A stretch of DNA of 64,000 nucleotides from Gemella haemolysans ATCC 10379. GTDB lineage: Bacteria > Bacillota > Bacilli > Staphylococcales > Gemellaceae. Below the pieces are notes generated by a model. It searched no databases and was not told the DNA's origin. It saw only the letters and a list, made by a program, of their open reading frames with translations. A program made the position numbers and the translations under genes. Shown in pieces: positions 1 through 7,965 of this stretch. Position 1 is the stretch's first letter, and every line of letters begins with the position of its first letter. The DNA lies in the NCBI RefSeq assembly GCF_000173915.1, contig NZ_ACDZ02000014.1:124001-188000 (forward strand), written 5' to 3'.

Positions 1-550
1 TAAGATATAATAAAAATATATTATGGAGAGTCAGATTACGCCAAGTATGATAATTCTGCTTGTTAGTAGAATCAATTTCTAAAAAAATTTTGTGAAGATG
101 ATTTCAGCAATAATTATTTTAACAAGTTAAAAGTTTGATCTATCCTTTGGAAAGAAGTTAGAAACTCAAAGAATGAAAAAATATATTCAAAACAATTTCT
201 AAATGAATATAGATAAAAAATCGAGGTGTATCGTAAATAAATAAAGCGCAGTTTACTGAGGTAATAATATTTAACGATAACCTTATGCTATTGTTAAATA
301 TTTTAGTGAATATGTTCCCATCTACAGACGGAATTTAGTGTTCACTAGTTTCATGTTGAAACAGTTGTTTTAATGACAAGGGTATAGACCGAAGTAATTA
401 ATTATGAATACTTTATGTGATAGCTGTCGTAGAGCGATAGTGATGCGATAACAATGACCGCTGAATGTGCGACATTACTTGTGAAGATGATTAATATGAG
501 AAAATTATAAAGGATAATAATATAGTGTTTTGTAAAGAGAGGAATTAATT
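1..550. other. Non-coding stretch, no gene recognised
   Basis: No open frame with a ribosome binding site and recognisable product was seen on either strand. The base composition of about 370-490 is less AT-rich than its surroundings and contains several short GC-containing blocks, which could be the remains of a lost gene or a structured RNA. A hairpin with perfect 10-base arms lies at 266-275 and 293-302 without a T-tract. The last 15 bases hold the ribosome binding site (GAGAGGA) of the next gene. Confidence 0.5.
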
Positions 551-1060
551 GTGCCAAGACCAGAAACAAAAAATGATTTAATGATAGTTGCTAAGGAAAG
601 TTATGAAAAGTTAAACTTACTTATTTCAAAGATGACGAGTGAAGAGTTAAATACACCCTTTGATTTTTCAGAAGATAAAAAGAAAAAAGAAGCTCATTGG
701 AGAAGAGATAAAAACTTAAGAGATATCTTAATTCATCTCTATGAATGGCATAAACTTATTTTGAATTGGGTATGTTCCAATCAAAAAGGAGAAGAGAAAT
801 CATTTATTCCTGAACCATATAACTGGAGAACTTACGGCGATATGAATGTAGAATTTTGGAAGAAGCATCAGAATACGTCTCTTGAAGAAGCAACAAATGC
901 TTTACAAAAATCTCATAAAGATGTTTTGAAACTAGCCGAAAATTTTACAAATGAAGAATTATTTTCAAAAAAAGTTTATAAATGGGTTGGTGGAAGTACA
1001 TTGGGATCTTATTTTGTCAGTGCTACTTCTAGCCATTATAATTGGGCTATAAAAAAATAA
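551..1060 (+). CDS. ClbS/DfsB family protein (DUF1706, DinB-like four-helix fold)
   Basis: The 169-residue protein looks like the ClbS/DfsB (DUF1706) family: an N-terminal MPRPETK-type start, a helix carrying the pair H62 and H67 in ILIHLYEWHKLI, a proline- and tryptophan-rich middle (EPYNWRTYGDMN), and a C-terminal SSHYNW helix. These histidines match the metal or ligand site of DinB-like four-helix bundles. Family member ClbS hydrolyses the genotoxin colibactin for self-protection, but most homologues have no known substrate. The start is GTG, set by GAGAGGA about seven bases upstream. It stands alone, with gaps on both sides, so context does not reveal a role. Family assignment is fairly sure; function is open. 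Confidence 0.75.
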   Translation: MPRPETKNDLMIVAKESYEKLNLLISKMTSEELNTPFDFSEDKKKKEAHWRRDKNLRDILIHLYEWHKLILNWVCSNQKGEEKSFIPEPYNWRTYGDMNVEFWKKHQNTSLEEATNALQKSHKDVLKLAENFTNEELFSKKVYKWVGGSTLGSYFVSATSSHYNWAIKK

Positions 1061-1413
1061 AGGCTCATCAAAAAAATTGCAAGTAAGTTATAAATGGAAA
1101 ATACAAGGAAGTGAAGCAAATTAACGTACAATTACTTTTTGTTATATATATTAATTAGTATTCTATTGTTCCTTAATTTTTTCAGCGTGTATTGGGAGGG
1201 GAAACGGTATTATAATAAGATTTATTTATTAAGTTAAACTTAAAGGATTAATAAAAGTATAGTACTTTTGGTTTATACACATTTAATTGATAGATAATTT
1301 AAATATTAACCACTTATAATATTGATAATCTCTATCAGTGGAATTCATTTGTTGTTTTATAAGTATTAGTATATAATCTTAATTGAAAATATATATACTT
1401 TAGGAGAATAAGA
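1061..1413. other. Intergenic region, no feature supported
   Basis: This 353-base stretch is very AT-rich and has no open frame with a credible start. AGGAG at about 1402-1406 is the ribosome binding site of the following gene. I see no strong terminator for the ClbS-like gene. Confidence 0.5.
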
Positions 1414-1725
1414 ATGAAGTTAGAAGATTTTACAGAACAGGAACAACAACAGATAAAGAAAGGTCTTACTTTTTCTGTAATTAGTGATAAAGAAACTGCG
1501 GATAGAATACTTTCATTAGTTCCAGAAGAATTAATGAAGAAGATTCCATTTTTTGTGAGAAAACATGCTAATACGCGTACTATTAAGAGAATTTCTGTCG
1601 AATATCCAGAACTATACGCAGCAGCTCAAAAAGAGGGAGAATGGCCAGAAAAAGAAAAAGAAGAATTACGTAAAATTATTACAGCCATTTTCCAAGAAAA
1701 AATGAATAAACACCAAATTAAATAA
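1414..1725 (+). CDS. Hypothetical protein, small, helical, charged
   Basis: A 103-residue soluble protein that I do not recognise. It is rich in Glu, Lys and Gln, has no signal peptide or membrane segment, and is predicted by eye to be mostly helical. The middle (residues about 40-65) is basic, with the run KHANTRTIKRISVEYPELY. A good TAGGAGAAT ribosome binding site lies before the ATG. It is a single-gene unit: about 350 bases of non-coding DNA precede it and a terminator-like hairpin follows at 1757-1812. The codon use resembles its neighbours, which supports a real gene. No function is proposed. Confidence 0.6.
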   Translation: MKLEDFTEQEQQQIKKGLTFSVISDKETADRILSLVPEELMKKIPFFVRKHANTRTIKRISVEYPELYAAAQKEGEWPEKEKEELRKIITAIFQEKMNKHQIK

Positions 1726-1756
1726 TATAAAATTTAAAAATTATAGATATTATGAT

Positions 1757-1812
1757 ATGCCAGTATCAAAGAGTAAAGTAGAATATTTACCTTTTTGATC
1801 CTGGTATTTTTG
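1757..1812 (+). terminator. Terminator-like hairpin after the hypothetical gene
   Basis: An imperfect long stem pairs ATGCCAGTATCAAAGAGTAAA-like bases at 1757-1777 (two mismatches) with 1787-1806, followed by TTTTTG. It ends the 1414-1725 transcript and separates it from the surface-protein gene. Confidence 0.6.
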
Positions 1813-1929
1813 TATTGTAAGTTATTAAAATAGGTTCATGCTTGCTCATTTTTCTGAGATATATTATAATAAAAAAGATAGATTAATAAGTAAATTGTAA
1901 TTTTTAAGCAAGTTGATAAGGAGAAAATT

Positions 1930-3600
1930 ATGTTTAGTACGAGAAAATATTCGATTAGAAAGGTTTCAGTAGGTATTGCTAGTGTTCTAATAGGCATTGT
2001 TGCTGGCTCTCTTGGAACAGCTTATGCACACGAAGACACAAACAATGTTGTTGTAACTGCAGAATCTAATCACGATGTTAATTTAGAGCATGTAAACAAA
2101 CCTGTTTTAGAAGAAGTTGAAAAACCAATGCCTAAACCTGAATTAGCACCAAAACCCGTAGAGCCTATGGCACCTCCAGTGTGTGAAGATTGTAAACATG
2201 AAGAAAATATAGTAGAACCTAAAAGAGAATCTCACCTGGTGAATGTAGTCGATAAGCCTGCTTTAGAAAAAGTTGAAAACCCAATTCCTGTACCCGAAGT
2301 TGTGTCAAAACCTGAAAAGAAAAATGAATCGGTAACGCCAGTAACAGGGGCTAATAAAGCAGATAATTTATTTAAATCTGTTTTAGAAGATAAGATAGAT
2401 TGGAATACTATTGACGAGAAAGAATTTGTAAATTATTTATTTGCTGATATTAAAGTCGATAAAAAGAAAGAACAAGAAATAAAAGAAGTATGGTTAATTA
2501 AAGTTAATGAGTTATTAGCAGTTGAACCTAATAATATAAATCTTCAAAAGGTAAAAGCTATTTTGGAAAATTCTTTAAAGAGTAATTCTTTAGTAGAAAT
2601 AGAAAAACCAAAAGAAGAAAAAGTAACTGAGGATAAGAAAGAAAACAAGGAATCAGAGAAAGATGAGACTAAAAAAGTCACACCTAAAGAAGAAAAAATA
2701 ACTGAGGATAAGAAAGAAAAGAATGAATCAGAGAAAGATGAGACTAAAAAAGCTGCATCTAAAGAAGAAAAAGTAACTGAGACTAAAAAAGAAAATAAAG
2801 AACCAGCAAAAGCAGAAGATAAGAAAGAAAATAAAGAATCTATAAAAGAAACTGATAAGAAGGAAGTTCCTAAAGGACAAACTGTTCCAGAAAATAAGCA
2901 AGAAGTTCCTAGCAAAGAAACTCCAAAAATAACTTCAGATAAAACAGATTCATCTAATAATAAAAAACAAGAAACCTCAGAGAATAATGCGCCAGTTAAA
3001 AATAAAGTTTTATCTGCAACATTATCAGGGCGTGATGTAGCTGTATCTTTTGATAAAAACAAAATAAAAGCTGACGATGTCTTTGTAGGTGCGATAAATG
3101 ATGAGAAACTAAATAAAACTATTATTGAAAAATTAGGTAGTGAATATAAAGTTATTGAAGTTTTTGAAATTCATTTTAAAAAAGATGGGAAAAAAATAGA
3201 TAGTGATGCTGAACGTACAGTTAAAGTATCAGTAGTGAAAAATGATAATGCAGAATTAGAAGTATATCACATAGCAGACAACAATATTCTAGAAAAAGTT
3301 GAAAGTAGCTTTAGTGATAGTTCGCTGCAATTCAAAATAAACCACTTCAGCAAATTTACTATTCTAGAAAGAATTAGAGTAGGAGCTAAAGATTTAGAAA
3401 GCCGTGTTCAAATAGTAACACCGGTTAAAGCAGAGTATAAAGCTGAAAATAAAAAAGAGGATTCTGATAATAGTAATAAGGTTAATAATGACAAAAAAGA
3501 AGAATTACCTAAAACTGGCTTAGAGTCAGAGAAGACTACTAGTATAGCGTTATTAGCTCTAGGGACAGCAATAGCGATTAGAAGAAAACAAAAACAATAG
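1930..3600 (+). CDS. YSIRK-signal, LPXTG-anchored cell-wall surface protein
   Basis: A 556-residue exported protein. Residues 1-33 are a signal peptide with the YSIRKVSVGIAS motif (7-18), which in related bacteria directs secretion to the division septum. The C-terminus has LPKTG (526-530), a hydrophobic stretch and a RRKQKQ tail, so sortase A should link it to peptidoglycan. Between them are a proline-rich part with two similar NKP/DKP-EKP-P-KP units (about 55-75 and 107-130), an unusual CEDC pair at C85/C88, a helical folded segment (about 150-220), three 25-residue Lys/Glu repeats (about 228-302), and a beta-rich domain (about 357-480). The ligand is unknown; an adhesin or stalk role is an inference. 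GGAG precedes the ATG. Confidence 0.9.
   Translation: MFSTRKYSIRKVSVGIASVLIGIVAGSLGTAYAHEDTNNVVVTAESNHDVNLEHVNKPVLEEVEKPMPKPELAPKPVEPMAPPVCEDCKHEENIVEPKRESHLVNVVDKPALEKVENPIPVPEVVSKPEKKNESVTPVTGANKADNLFKSVLEDKIDWNTIDEKEFVNYLFADIKVDKKKEQEIKEVWLIKVNELLAVEPNNINLQKVKAILENSLKSNSLVEIEKPKEEKVTEDKKENKESEKDETKKVTPKEEKITEDKKEKNESEKDETKKAASKEEKVTETKKENKEPAKAEDKKENKESIKETDKKEVPKGQTVPENKQEVPSKETPKITSDKTDSSNNKKQETSENNAPVKNKVLSATLSGRDVAVSFDKNKIKADDVFVGAINDEKLNKTIIEKLGSEYKVIEVFEIHFKKDGKKIDSDAERTVKVSVVKNDNAELEVYHIADNNILEKVESSFSDSSLQFKINHFSKFTILERIRVGAKDLESRVQIVTPVKAEYKAENKKEDSDNSNKVNNDKKEELPKTGLESEKTTSIALLALGTAIAIRRKQKQ
2611..2835 (+). repeat. Three tandem 75-base coding repeats in the surface-protein gene
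   Basis: Copies start at 2611, 2686 and 2761, each opening with AAAGAAGAAAAA and encoding KEEK(V/I)TE followed by a Lys/Glu-rich segment. The first two are nearly identical; the third has drifted. Exact in-register 75-base units could change number by recombination or slippage. Confidence 0.8.
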
Positions 3601-3635
3601 AATCTATTAAATTTAAAGTAGAGAAATTAAAAATA

Positions 3636-3677
3636 AATAAACTCGAAATTAGGAGGTATCCTAGTTTCGAGTTTATT
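3636..3677. terminator. Bidirectional terminator between converging genes
   Basis: A 19-base stem (3636-3654 with 3659-3677, one G-U pair) with a four-base loop lies between the surface-protein gene and the minus-strand SOS cassette. T-rich runs occur on both strands, so it can stop transcription from either side. Confidence 0.85.
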
Positions 3678-3963
3678 TTTCATTTATGAATTTATGTCCA
3701 ATATATTGAAAGATTCTCACCATTTTATTTTCTAAAGGAGTTTGAACTTTGAAAAAGAAGTAGTGATCCCTTTTATCTTTTGATTTATTAGCAGTTAATC
3801 TGAAAAAATTACTATTGTTATTTACCATTAAATTTAGAATATCGTCTGTTAAAAATGTTAAGGGTACATTTAATGCAGAATATTTATAGAAATCTTTTTC
3901 GAATTGATCGTAATTACTACTAAAATAATCAAATTGGACTTCATGTTGATTAAGTCTGTTCAT
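3673..3963 (-). CDS. Hypothetical protein, last gene of the SOS mutagenesis cassette
   Basis: A 96-residue protein that I do not recognise by domain. It is rich in Phe, Asn and Tyr, has no membrane segment, and starts 14 bases inside the end of the YolD-like gene, so the two are translationally coupled. From general knowledge, streptococcal UmuC-type operons consist of a repressor gene, the polymerase gene and two small genes; this protein occupies the fourth position. A role connected with polymerase action or its control is therefore inferred from position only. The stop codon lies beside the bidirectional terminator, whose stem it overlaps by a few bases. Confidence 0.65.
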   Translation of the reverse strand: MNRLNQHEVQFDYFSSNYDQFEKDFYKYSALNVPLTFLTDDILNLMVNNNSNFFRLTANKSKDKRDHYFFFKVQTPLENKMVRIFQYIGHKFINEK

Positions 3964-4312
3964 AGTCTAATTCCTCTGCTAAAGAAACTTTTAGAATATC
4001 GCTGATTGAAATTTGTAGTATATTTTGTTTAGTTGAAAAATAAATAATATCGTTAGTACAATCAACCACCTTTCCTAGATATGGTTCACGTTGAGTAGAG
4101 GTATATAAATACGATAGACCTTTAAAGAAATATAGTTGGTTTAATAGTAGTCTTTTTTCGTCTTCATCCATATTGTTCGAAAAATCTATAGTGTCACCTT
4201 GGGTATTAATCGCGGTAGTGTGTTCTGAGATGAAAAAGCCCATCCACTTAGCCATGCCACGGTCAGCGTATTCTCTTGCAGATTTATAGGGAAGATAATT
4301 TCTATTTATCAT
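3950..4312 (-). CDS. YolD-like family protein
   Basis: The 120-residue protein begins NRNYLPYKSAREYADRGMAK, which matches the YolD-like family (the Asp-Arg-Gly-Met-x-Lys-Trp block is typical). YolD-like proteins are found beside Y-family polymerases of the UvrX/UmuC type in Bacillus and streptococci and have been suggested to be UmuD-like partners. Its ATG overlaps the polymerase stop codon (ATGA-type overlap at 4309-4312), and its own end overlaps the next gene by 14 bases, so the cassette is a tight operon. It appears intact although the polymerase upstream is broken. Confidence 0.8.
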   Translation of the reverse strand: MINRNYLPYKSAREYADRGMAKWMGFFISEHTTAINTQGDTIDFSNNMDEDEKRLLLNQLYFFKGLSYLYTSTQREPYLGKVVDCTNDIIYFSTKQNILQISISDILKVSLAEELDYEQT

Positions 4313-5722
4313 ATTATTCCATCCATGCCACCAGCATGGCCTCCTACTAATTTACTTCTTTCTTTTACACGTGAACCTTCCATTAACATACTTCCATTTT
4401 GAACTGACAAGAATCCGTATTTATCACGTATAGTATCTAGTGTTTTATCAATTTTTCTTTGTTTTTCAATAGTTTCAATATCATCGAATAACGTATAGAT
4501 TGTAAGATTATCATCTATTAGATTATCATATCTAACTGCAATAGAACGTACGGCACCACCGTCATATTTACTTCTAAAAAGTGATAGAACATGATCGGTT
4601 AATTGTTTTGTGCTTTGAGTAGGGTTGATTTTTTTAGATGCATTAATAGATTTTTTGCTTTCAATTCTACTGTAACTGATATGGATATGTACTGATTTTG
4701 CCTTTTTCTTAACTCTTCTTAGTCTTATCGCGACTTGTTCTGCCATTTCTGACAAAACTAGTTCTATTTCTGTTCTAATCTTATAATCTTTAGGTAGTAC
4801 TTGTGAATTACCTAAGCCTTTTGATTTCGGTTTATAAGGTTTTGAAGGTTTGCTTTCATCGATTCCATTTGCGTGGAACCATAAGTGAACTCCAATTATA
4901 CCAAATTCCTTTTTTTAATATATCTGGATTAGTATTTGCTAAGTCTTTAACAGAATATATTTTTTAATTTATTTAATCTTTTTTCTGTTCTGTTTCCTAT
5001 CCCCCAAAAATCAGTAAGTGAAGATATGTTCCATACTTTTGTTTCAACATCTTCATATGACCAATTAGCGCGCATAGTTGGAGTTTTTTTCGCCTCATTA
5101 TCTAGAGCAAGTTTTGCCAAAAGAGGATTTGCATTACTCATTCCTACAGAGGAGTAAACACCTGTTTTTTTCCATATATCATGTTGGATTTTTGCGCAAA
5201 ATTATGTCCAATTTTTCTTTTCTTGTTTTTGTAGAATCTTTTATGAAGTAATTGAGTGATTGCGTTAAATCGATAAATCCTTCGTCTATAGAATAGGGAT
5301 GAATATCTTCATCTGGAACATAATTTTTAAGTACGTTAAGTATCTGTATATTTTTTTCGATATATAGAGTCATTCTTGGGGGGACGATGAGTGTTTTTTT
5401 GGCCCAAGCTTCAATATGATTGATATATGTTGAGTTATTTCAAGACCTTGTCTTTTTGCGTTATAAAATGAAAAGCGTCGCGTATTAATATCGAAGGGAA
5501 GATCATAACTTCTACCTACATTATTTTTCCAAAGACTTCTTTGAAAACAGGGGAACTTGCTAATATTAAACTGTTAGAGTTGTCACTTCTGCTCATTACA
5601 CAAAGTGAGGTTGTTAAAGGATTAAGTCCACGGTCTACGCATTCTACACTTGCATAAAAAGACTTCATATCTATAAAGGCTATGTCTGAATGAGTTTCTA
5701 ATGTATAGTCGATTATTCCCAT
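4309..5722 (-). pseudogene. UmuC/UvrX-type Y-family DNA polymerase, disrupted by five single-base shifts
   Basis: Joined pieces give a complete UmuC/UvrX-type error-prone polymerase. The N-terminus has the catalytic Asp in FIDMKSFYASVE, then FKEVFGK and RSYDLPFD; the palm has the catalytic DEG motif in YSIDEGFIDLT; the thumb has LTDFWGIGNRTEKRLNKL; the end carries the family's KERSKLVGGHAGGMDG tail. The frame is lost at 5524-5528 (A-run one short), about 5428-5442 (one base short), 5189-5193, 4960-4965 and 4910-4916 (A-runs one too long). Open pieces are 5722-5516, 5373-5179, 5141-4947 and about 4910-4309. It can be true decay or homopolymer sequencing error. As written it cannot yield an active enzyme. 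Confidence 0.85.
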
Positions 5723-5726
5723 ATTA

Positions 5727-6383
5727 TTACACCTCTTTTATAGGTTTAAATGAATCTGTAACAACTCCTACTATATTTACTTCTTCTATCGGTGCTATGA
5801 TGTCTTTGTAGTTGTCATTAATAGAAACTAGATGAACTGTATTTTCTTCTAGAAAGACTTTTTTTATGTATGTTTCCTCATTGTAGACTACTGCATAATC
5901 CAATCCGTCAAAATCGTATCCAGTTTTTTTAATCAAGGCAACATCTCCGCTGTAGTATTTTGGTTCCATAGAATCCCCATCAATCCAAGAGGCTATATCG
6001 TGTGATATGTCTTTGTCGAAGTAAACAGTATCGAACTCATAATCTTCATAATAAAAATTACCTAAACCAGCGGATAATTTTGCGTGAACTTGATATTTAT
6101 ATAATTGAGAAACATATAGCTCGTTAGCCATGGTCAAAAGTTTCTTTTGATTTATCTCGTTTAATTGGAGATATTTATTAACTATCTCATACTCTGATTC
6201 AAAGTAAGTAGTCTCTACATTAAAGTAAAGTGCCAGTTCGTCTAAATTTTTTTTATTAGGTATGTATTTTCCTTTTTCCCAACTATTGTAGGCGGCACGT
6301 GTAACACCAAGGTGTTTAGCTACTGCAGTTTGAGAAACTTTTTGTTTAGTACGTAAGGATTTCAATCTATTATTACAAAACAT
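5727..6383 (-). CDS. HdiR/LexA-like repressor: XRE helix-turn-helix plus S24 self-cleavage domain
   Basis: This is a 218-residue two-domain regulator. Residues 5-60 form a Cro/CI-type helix-turn-helix (QTAVAKHLGVTRAAYNSWEKG). Residues about 100-218 are a LexA/S24 peptidase domain with the Ala105-Gly106 cleavage bond (KLSAGLG), nucleophile Ser138 in DGDSMEP and general-base Lys174 or Lys175 in TYIKKVF. It should repress the cassette and, like HdiR of Lactococcus, be inactivated by RecA-stimulated self-cleavage on DNA damage. I chose ATG at 6383 rather than GTG at 6395 because GGAGGT lies between them. The palindrome at 6396-6433 directly upstream is the likely operator. Polymerase start follows four bases after its stop. 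Confidence 0.9.
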   Translation of the reverse strand: MFCNNRLKSLRTKQKVSQTAVAKHLGVTRAAYNSWEKGKYIPNKKNLDELALYFNVETTYFESEYEIVNKYLQLNEINQKKLLTMANELYVSQLYKYQVHAKLSAGLGNFYYEDYEFDTVYFDKDISHDIASWIDGDSMEPKYYSGDVALIKKTGYDFDGLDYAVVYNEETYIKKVFLEENTVHLVSINDNYKDIIAPIEEVNIVGVVTDSFKPIKEV

Positions 6384-6395
6384 AACTACCTCCAC

Positions 6396-6433
6396 ATAAT
6401 ATTTTGTAAAGTTATAACTTTACAAAATATTAT
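6396..6433. promoter_or_regulatory. 38-bp perfect palindromic operator of the SOS repressor
   Basis: The two 19-base arms (ATAATATTTTGTAAAGTTA and its complement) meet without a spacer. The palindrome covers the transcription start region and overlaps the -10 box of the consensus promoter for the repressor gene, the expected place for an autoregulatory operator. Confidence 0.85.
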
Positions 6434-6457
6434 AAATGATAATAAGGAATTTGTCAA
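6429..6457 (-). promoter_or_regulatory. Consensus promoter of the SOS cassette
   Basis: On the minus strand TTGACA (6457-6452), exactly 17 bases, then TATAAT (6434-6429): a perfect sigma-A promoter. Such a strong promoter fits a gene held down by a repressor. The -10 box overlaps the palindrome. Confidence 0.9.
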
Positions 6458-6470
6458 AAGAAAATAAAAG

Positions 6471-6514
6471 GGGAGTGACTCAAAAATCGTAAATCGATTT
6501 GTTGAATCACTCCC
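6471..6514. repeat. Dispersed palindromic repeat, copy 1 (also terminator)
   Basis: Inverted arms GGGAGTGACTCAAAAATCG (6471-6489) and its imperfect complement ending CACTCCC (6495-6514). On the minus strand it is followed by CCTTTTATTTT, so it probably terminates the serine hydrolase gene. Related copies lie near 9718, 10822, 20558 and 63285. Confidence 0.8.
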
Positions 6515-6535
6515 GCTCTAAAGAGTGTATTAAAT

Positions 6536-7620
6536 TTATGGATTCATATTAACACGGTGCCATTCGTTTATAACATAAGAAATTTGTCCTACTTGATCTA
6601 ATCCAACAAGGTTTACTTCTTCAGTAGCAGGGGTAGCTCCGCCTAAACCTGCAGTATATAAAGCGATAATGTAAGGTGTTTTCTCATAAACAATAGCATC
6701 AACATTTAGTGCTTCTTTTACATATCCAGGTTTTTGTTCTATTACTAGATTTGGAAGATAACGTTTATAGTAGTCTCCTGGGAAAGATTCACCAATATAT
6801 GCACGAATATCTTTATATTTTTCTCTATTATCCCACAAGTGTTGTAATACTTGAATATAATAGTTAGTTGTTGTTTTATTTTCTGTACTAAAGTTTTTTA
6901 ATTCTGCTTTAGACTCACCGTAGTTGCTATACATTTTGTATACTTCGCTCATACCTCCAAGACGATCGGCAAGGGCGTACGCAGGAGTATTTTCTGAATG
7001 AACTAATGAATAGTATTGCATTTGGGGAATAGTCATAGCCCCTTTAAAAACTTTAACATATGTGTTGTGTTCACCATCATATTCATAGTAAGTGTTAGTA
7101 ATATCATAACGTTTAGTCATAGATAAGTTATATTTTTCAAAGTTATCTACTACTAACATATTAAGTGGCAATTTATATGTAGAACCAGCAGTCATAGGTT
7201 GAGTTTCATTCATTTCAATTAACTCACCAGTTGCTAGGTTTTTATATGAAAAAGCTATTTGTGAGTTTTTTATCCCATATTCTTTTGCATATGCTTGTAT
7301 AACTTCAGGTAAAGTCATATTAGCATAATCATAATATAAACCATATGCATTCATAGTAGGGGTATCAGCTTTCATAACAGCTTGTTTTTCTTCTAAGCTC
7401 TTACCTTTTTTTCTGGTTCTTTTGTTTTTTCTATATTGTCATGATTATCTTTTGTTGTATCGTTTGTATTAGTATTGTGATCGTTACTTTTCCAAAATGA
7501 TTGTATATATTTAAAGTCGAAAAAGTTAACGTTGTGGAAACGTCCGTAATAATACAAACTAGCAATTACTACAGAGAATAGTAGTATTACTGATATTATA
7601 ATTTTTTTTATTTTTGACAT
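6536..7620 (-). pseudogene. Membrane-anchored class A beta-lactamase-like serine hydrolase, split by an A-tract frameshift
   Basis: Reading across one shift gives a protein of about 361 residues. The first part (7620-7393) has a short basic N-terminus, one membrane helix (residues about 7-26) and an Asn/Asp/Lys linker. The second part (from about 7410 to 6536) is a penicillin-recognising serine hydrolase domain with STYK (Ser-x-x-Lys), SEN (Ser-x-Asn) and KPG motifs, so the catalytic residues are intact. The shift is at 7406-7412, where seven A would need to be eight. Without it the second piece could start only at an internal ATG (7375) and would stay cytoplasmic. It resembles extracellular peptidoglycan-linked serine hydrolases rather than a dedicated beta-lactamase. 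Slippage, decay or sequencing error are all possible. Confidence 0.8.
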
Positions 7621-7657
7621 ACAAGCTCCTGTATAAACTTATTTAATTAACTTAATA

Positions 7658-7686
7658 ATTATAATAGAATATGTTTTAAAATTCAA
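7658..7686 (-). promoter_or_regulatory. Promoter of the serine hydrolase gene
   Basis: Minus-strand TTGAAT (7686-7681), 17-base spacer, TATAAT (7663-7658), with AGGAGC before the ATG at 7620. Confidence 0.75.
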
Positions 7687-7965
7687 GAAATAGATAGTTA
7701 ATATAATAAGATAAATATATGAAAATAATGAAAGAGAAATATTATATGTGTAAGAAGATACGGTTAAATATATAATTTCGAAATTATAATAGAAAATGAT
7801 ATATATTATAAAATATTTTCAATTGAAATTAATAATATAAATCAATAAGAAAGCTCATGCTCTAAAAGAAGATTGATGAAATTATAATATTATTTTGCTG
7901 TCATTATGTATAAAATTATGGTAATATGATATGAATTAGAAATTTTAAAAAGGTTAGGAGATTTA
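7687..7965. other. Non-coding part of the intergenic region between divergent genes
   Basis: The gap between divergent genes at 7620 and 7966 is very AT-rich with several short self-complementary TATA-like runs. Besides the minus-strand promoter at 7658-7686 I see no firm promoter for the PAP2 gene, only GGTTAGGAG as its ribosome binding site at about 7950-7958. Confidence 0.5.

Noticed and set aside
266-302. Hairpin in the first 550 bases as a terminator
   Set aside because: It has no T-tract and no gene before it within the window.
2544-3062. Long minus-strand open frame inside the surface-protein gene
   Set aside because: Its Ser/Phe/Leu-rich product mirrors the Lys/Glu repeats on the other strand; no binding site and the plus-strand gene has clear signal and anchor motifs.
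1930-3600. Possible Y-shaped adhesin or enzyme function for the surface protein
   Set aside because: No catalytic or known ligand-binding domain was recognised, so only anchoring is claimed.
4309-6383. Prophage or integrated plasmid origin of the repressor-polymerase block
   Set aside because: No integrase, attachment repeat or other phage gene is present; the cassette alone is explained as an SOS mutagenesis operon.
6536-7375. Dedicated beta-lactamase (antibiotic resistance) call
   Set aside because: The SxxK, SxN and KxG motifs fit, but these also occur in other serine hydrolases and the omega-loop Glu typical of class A enzymes could not be identified; the gene is also frameshifted.
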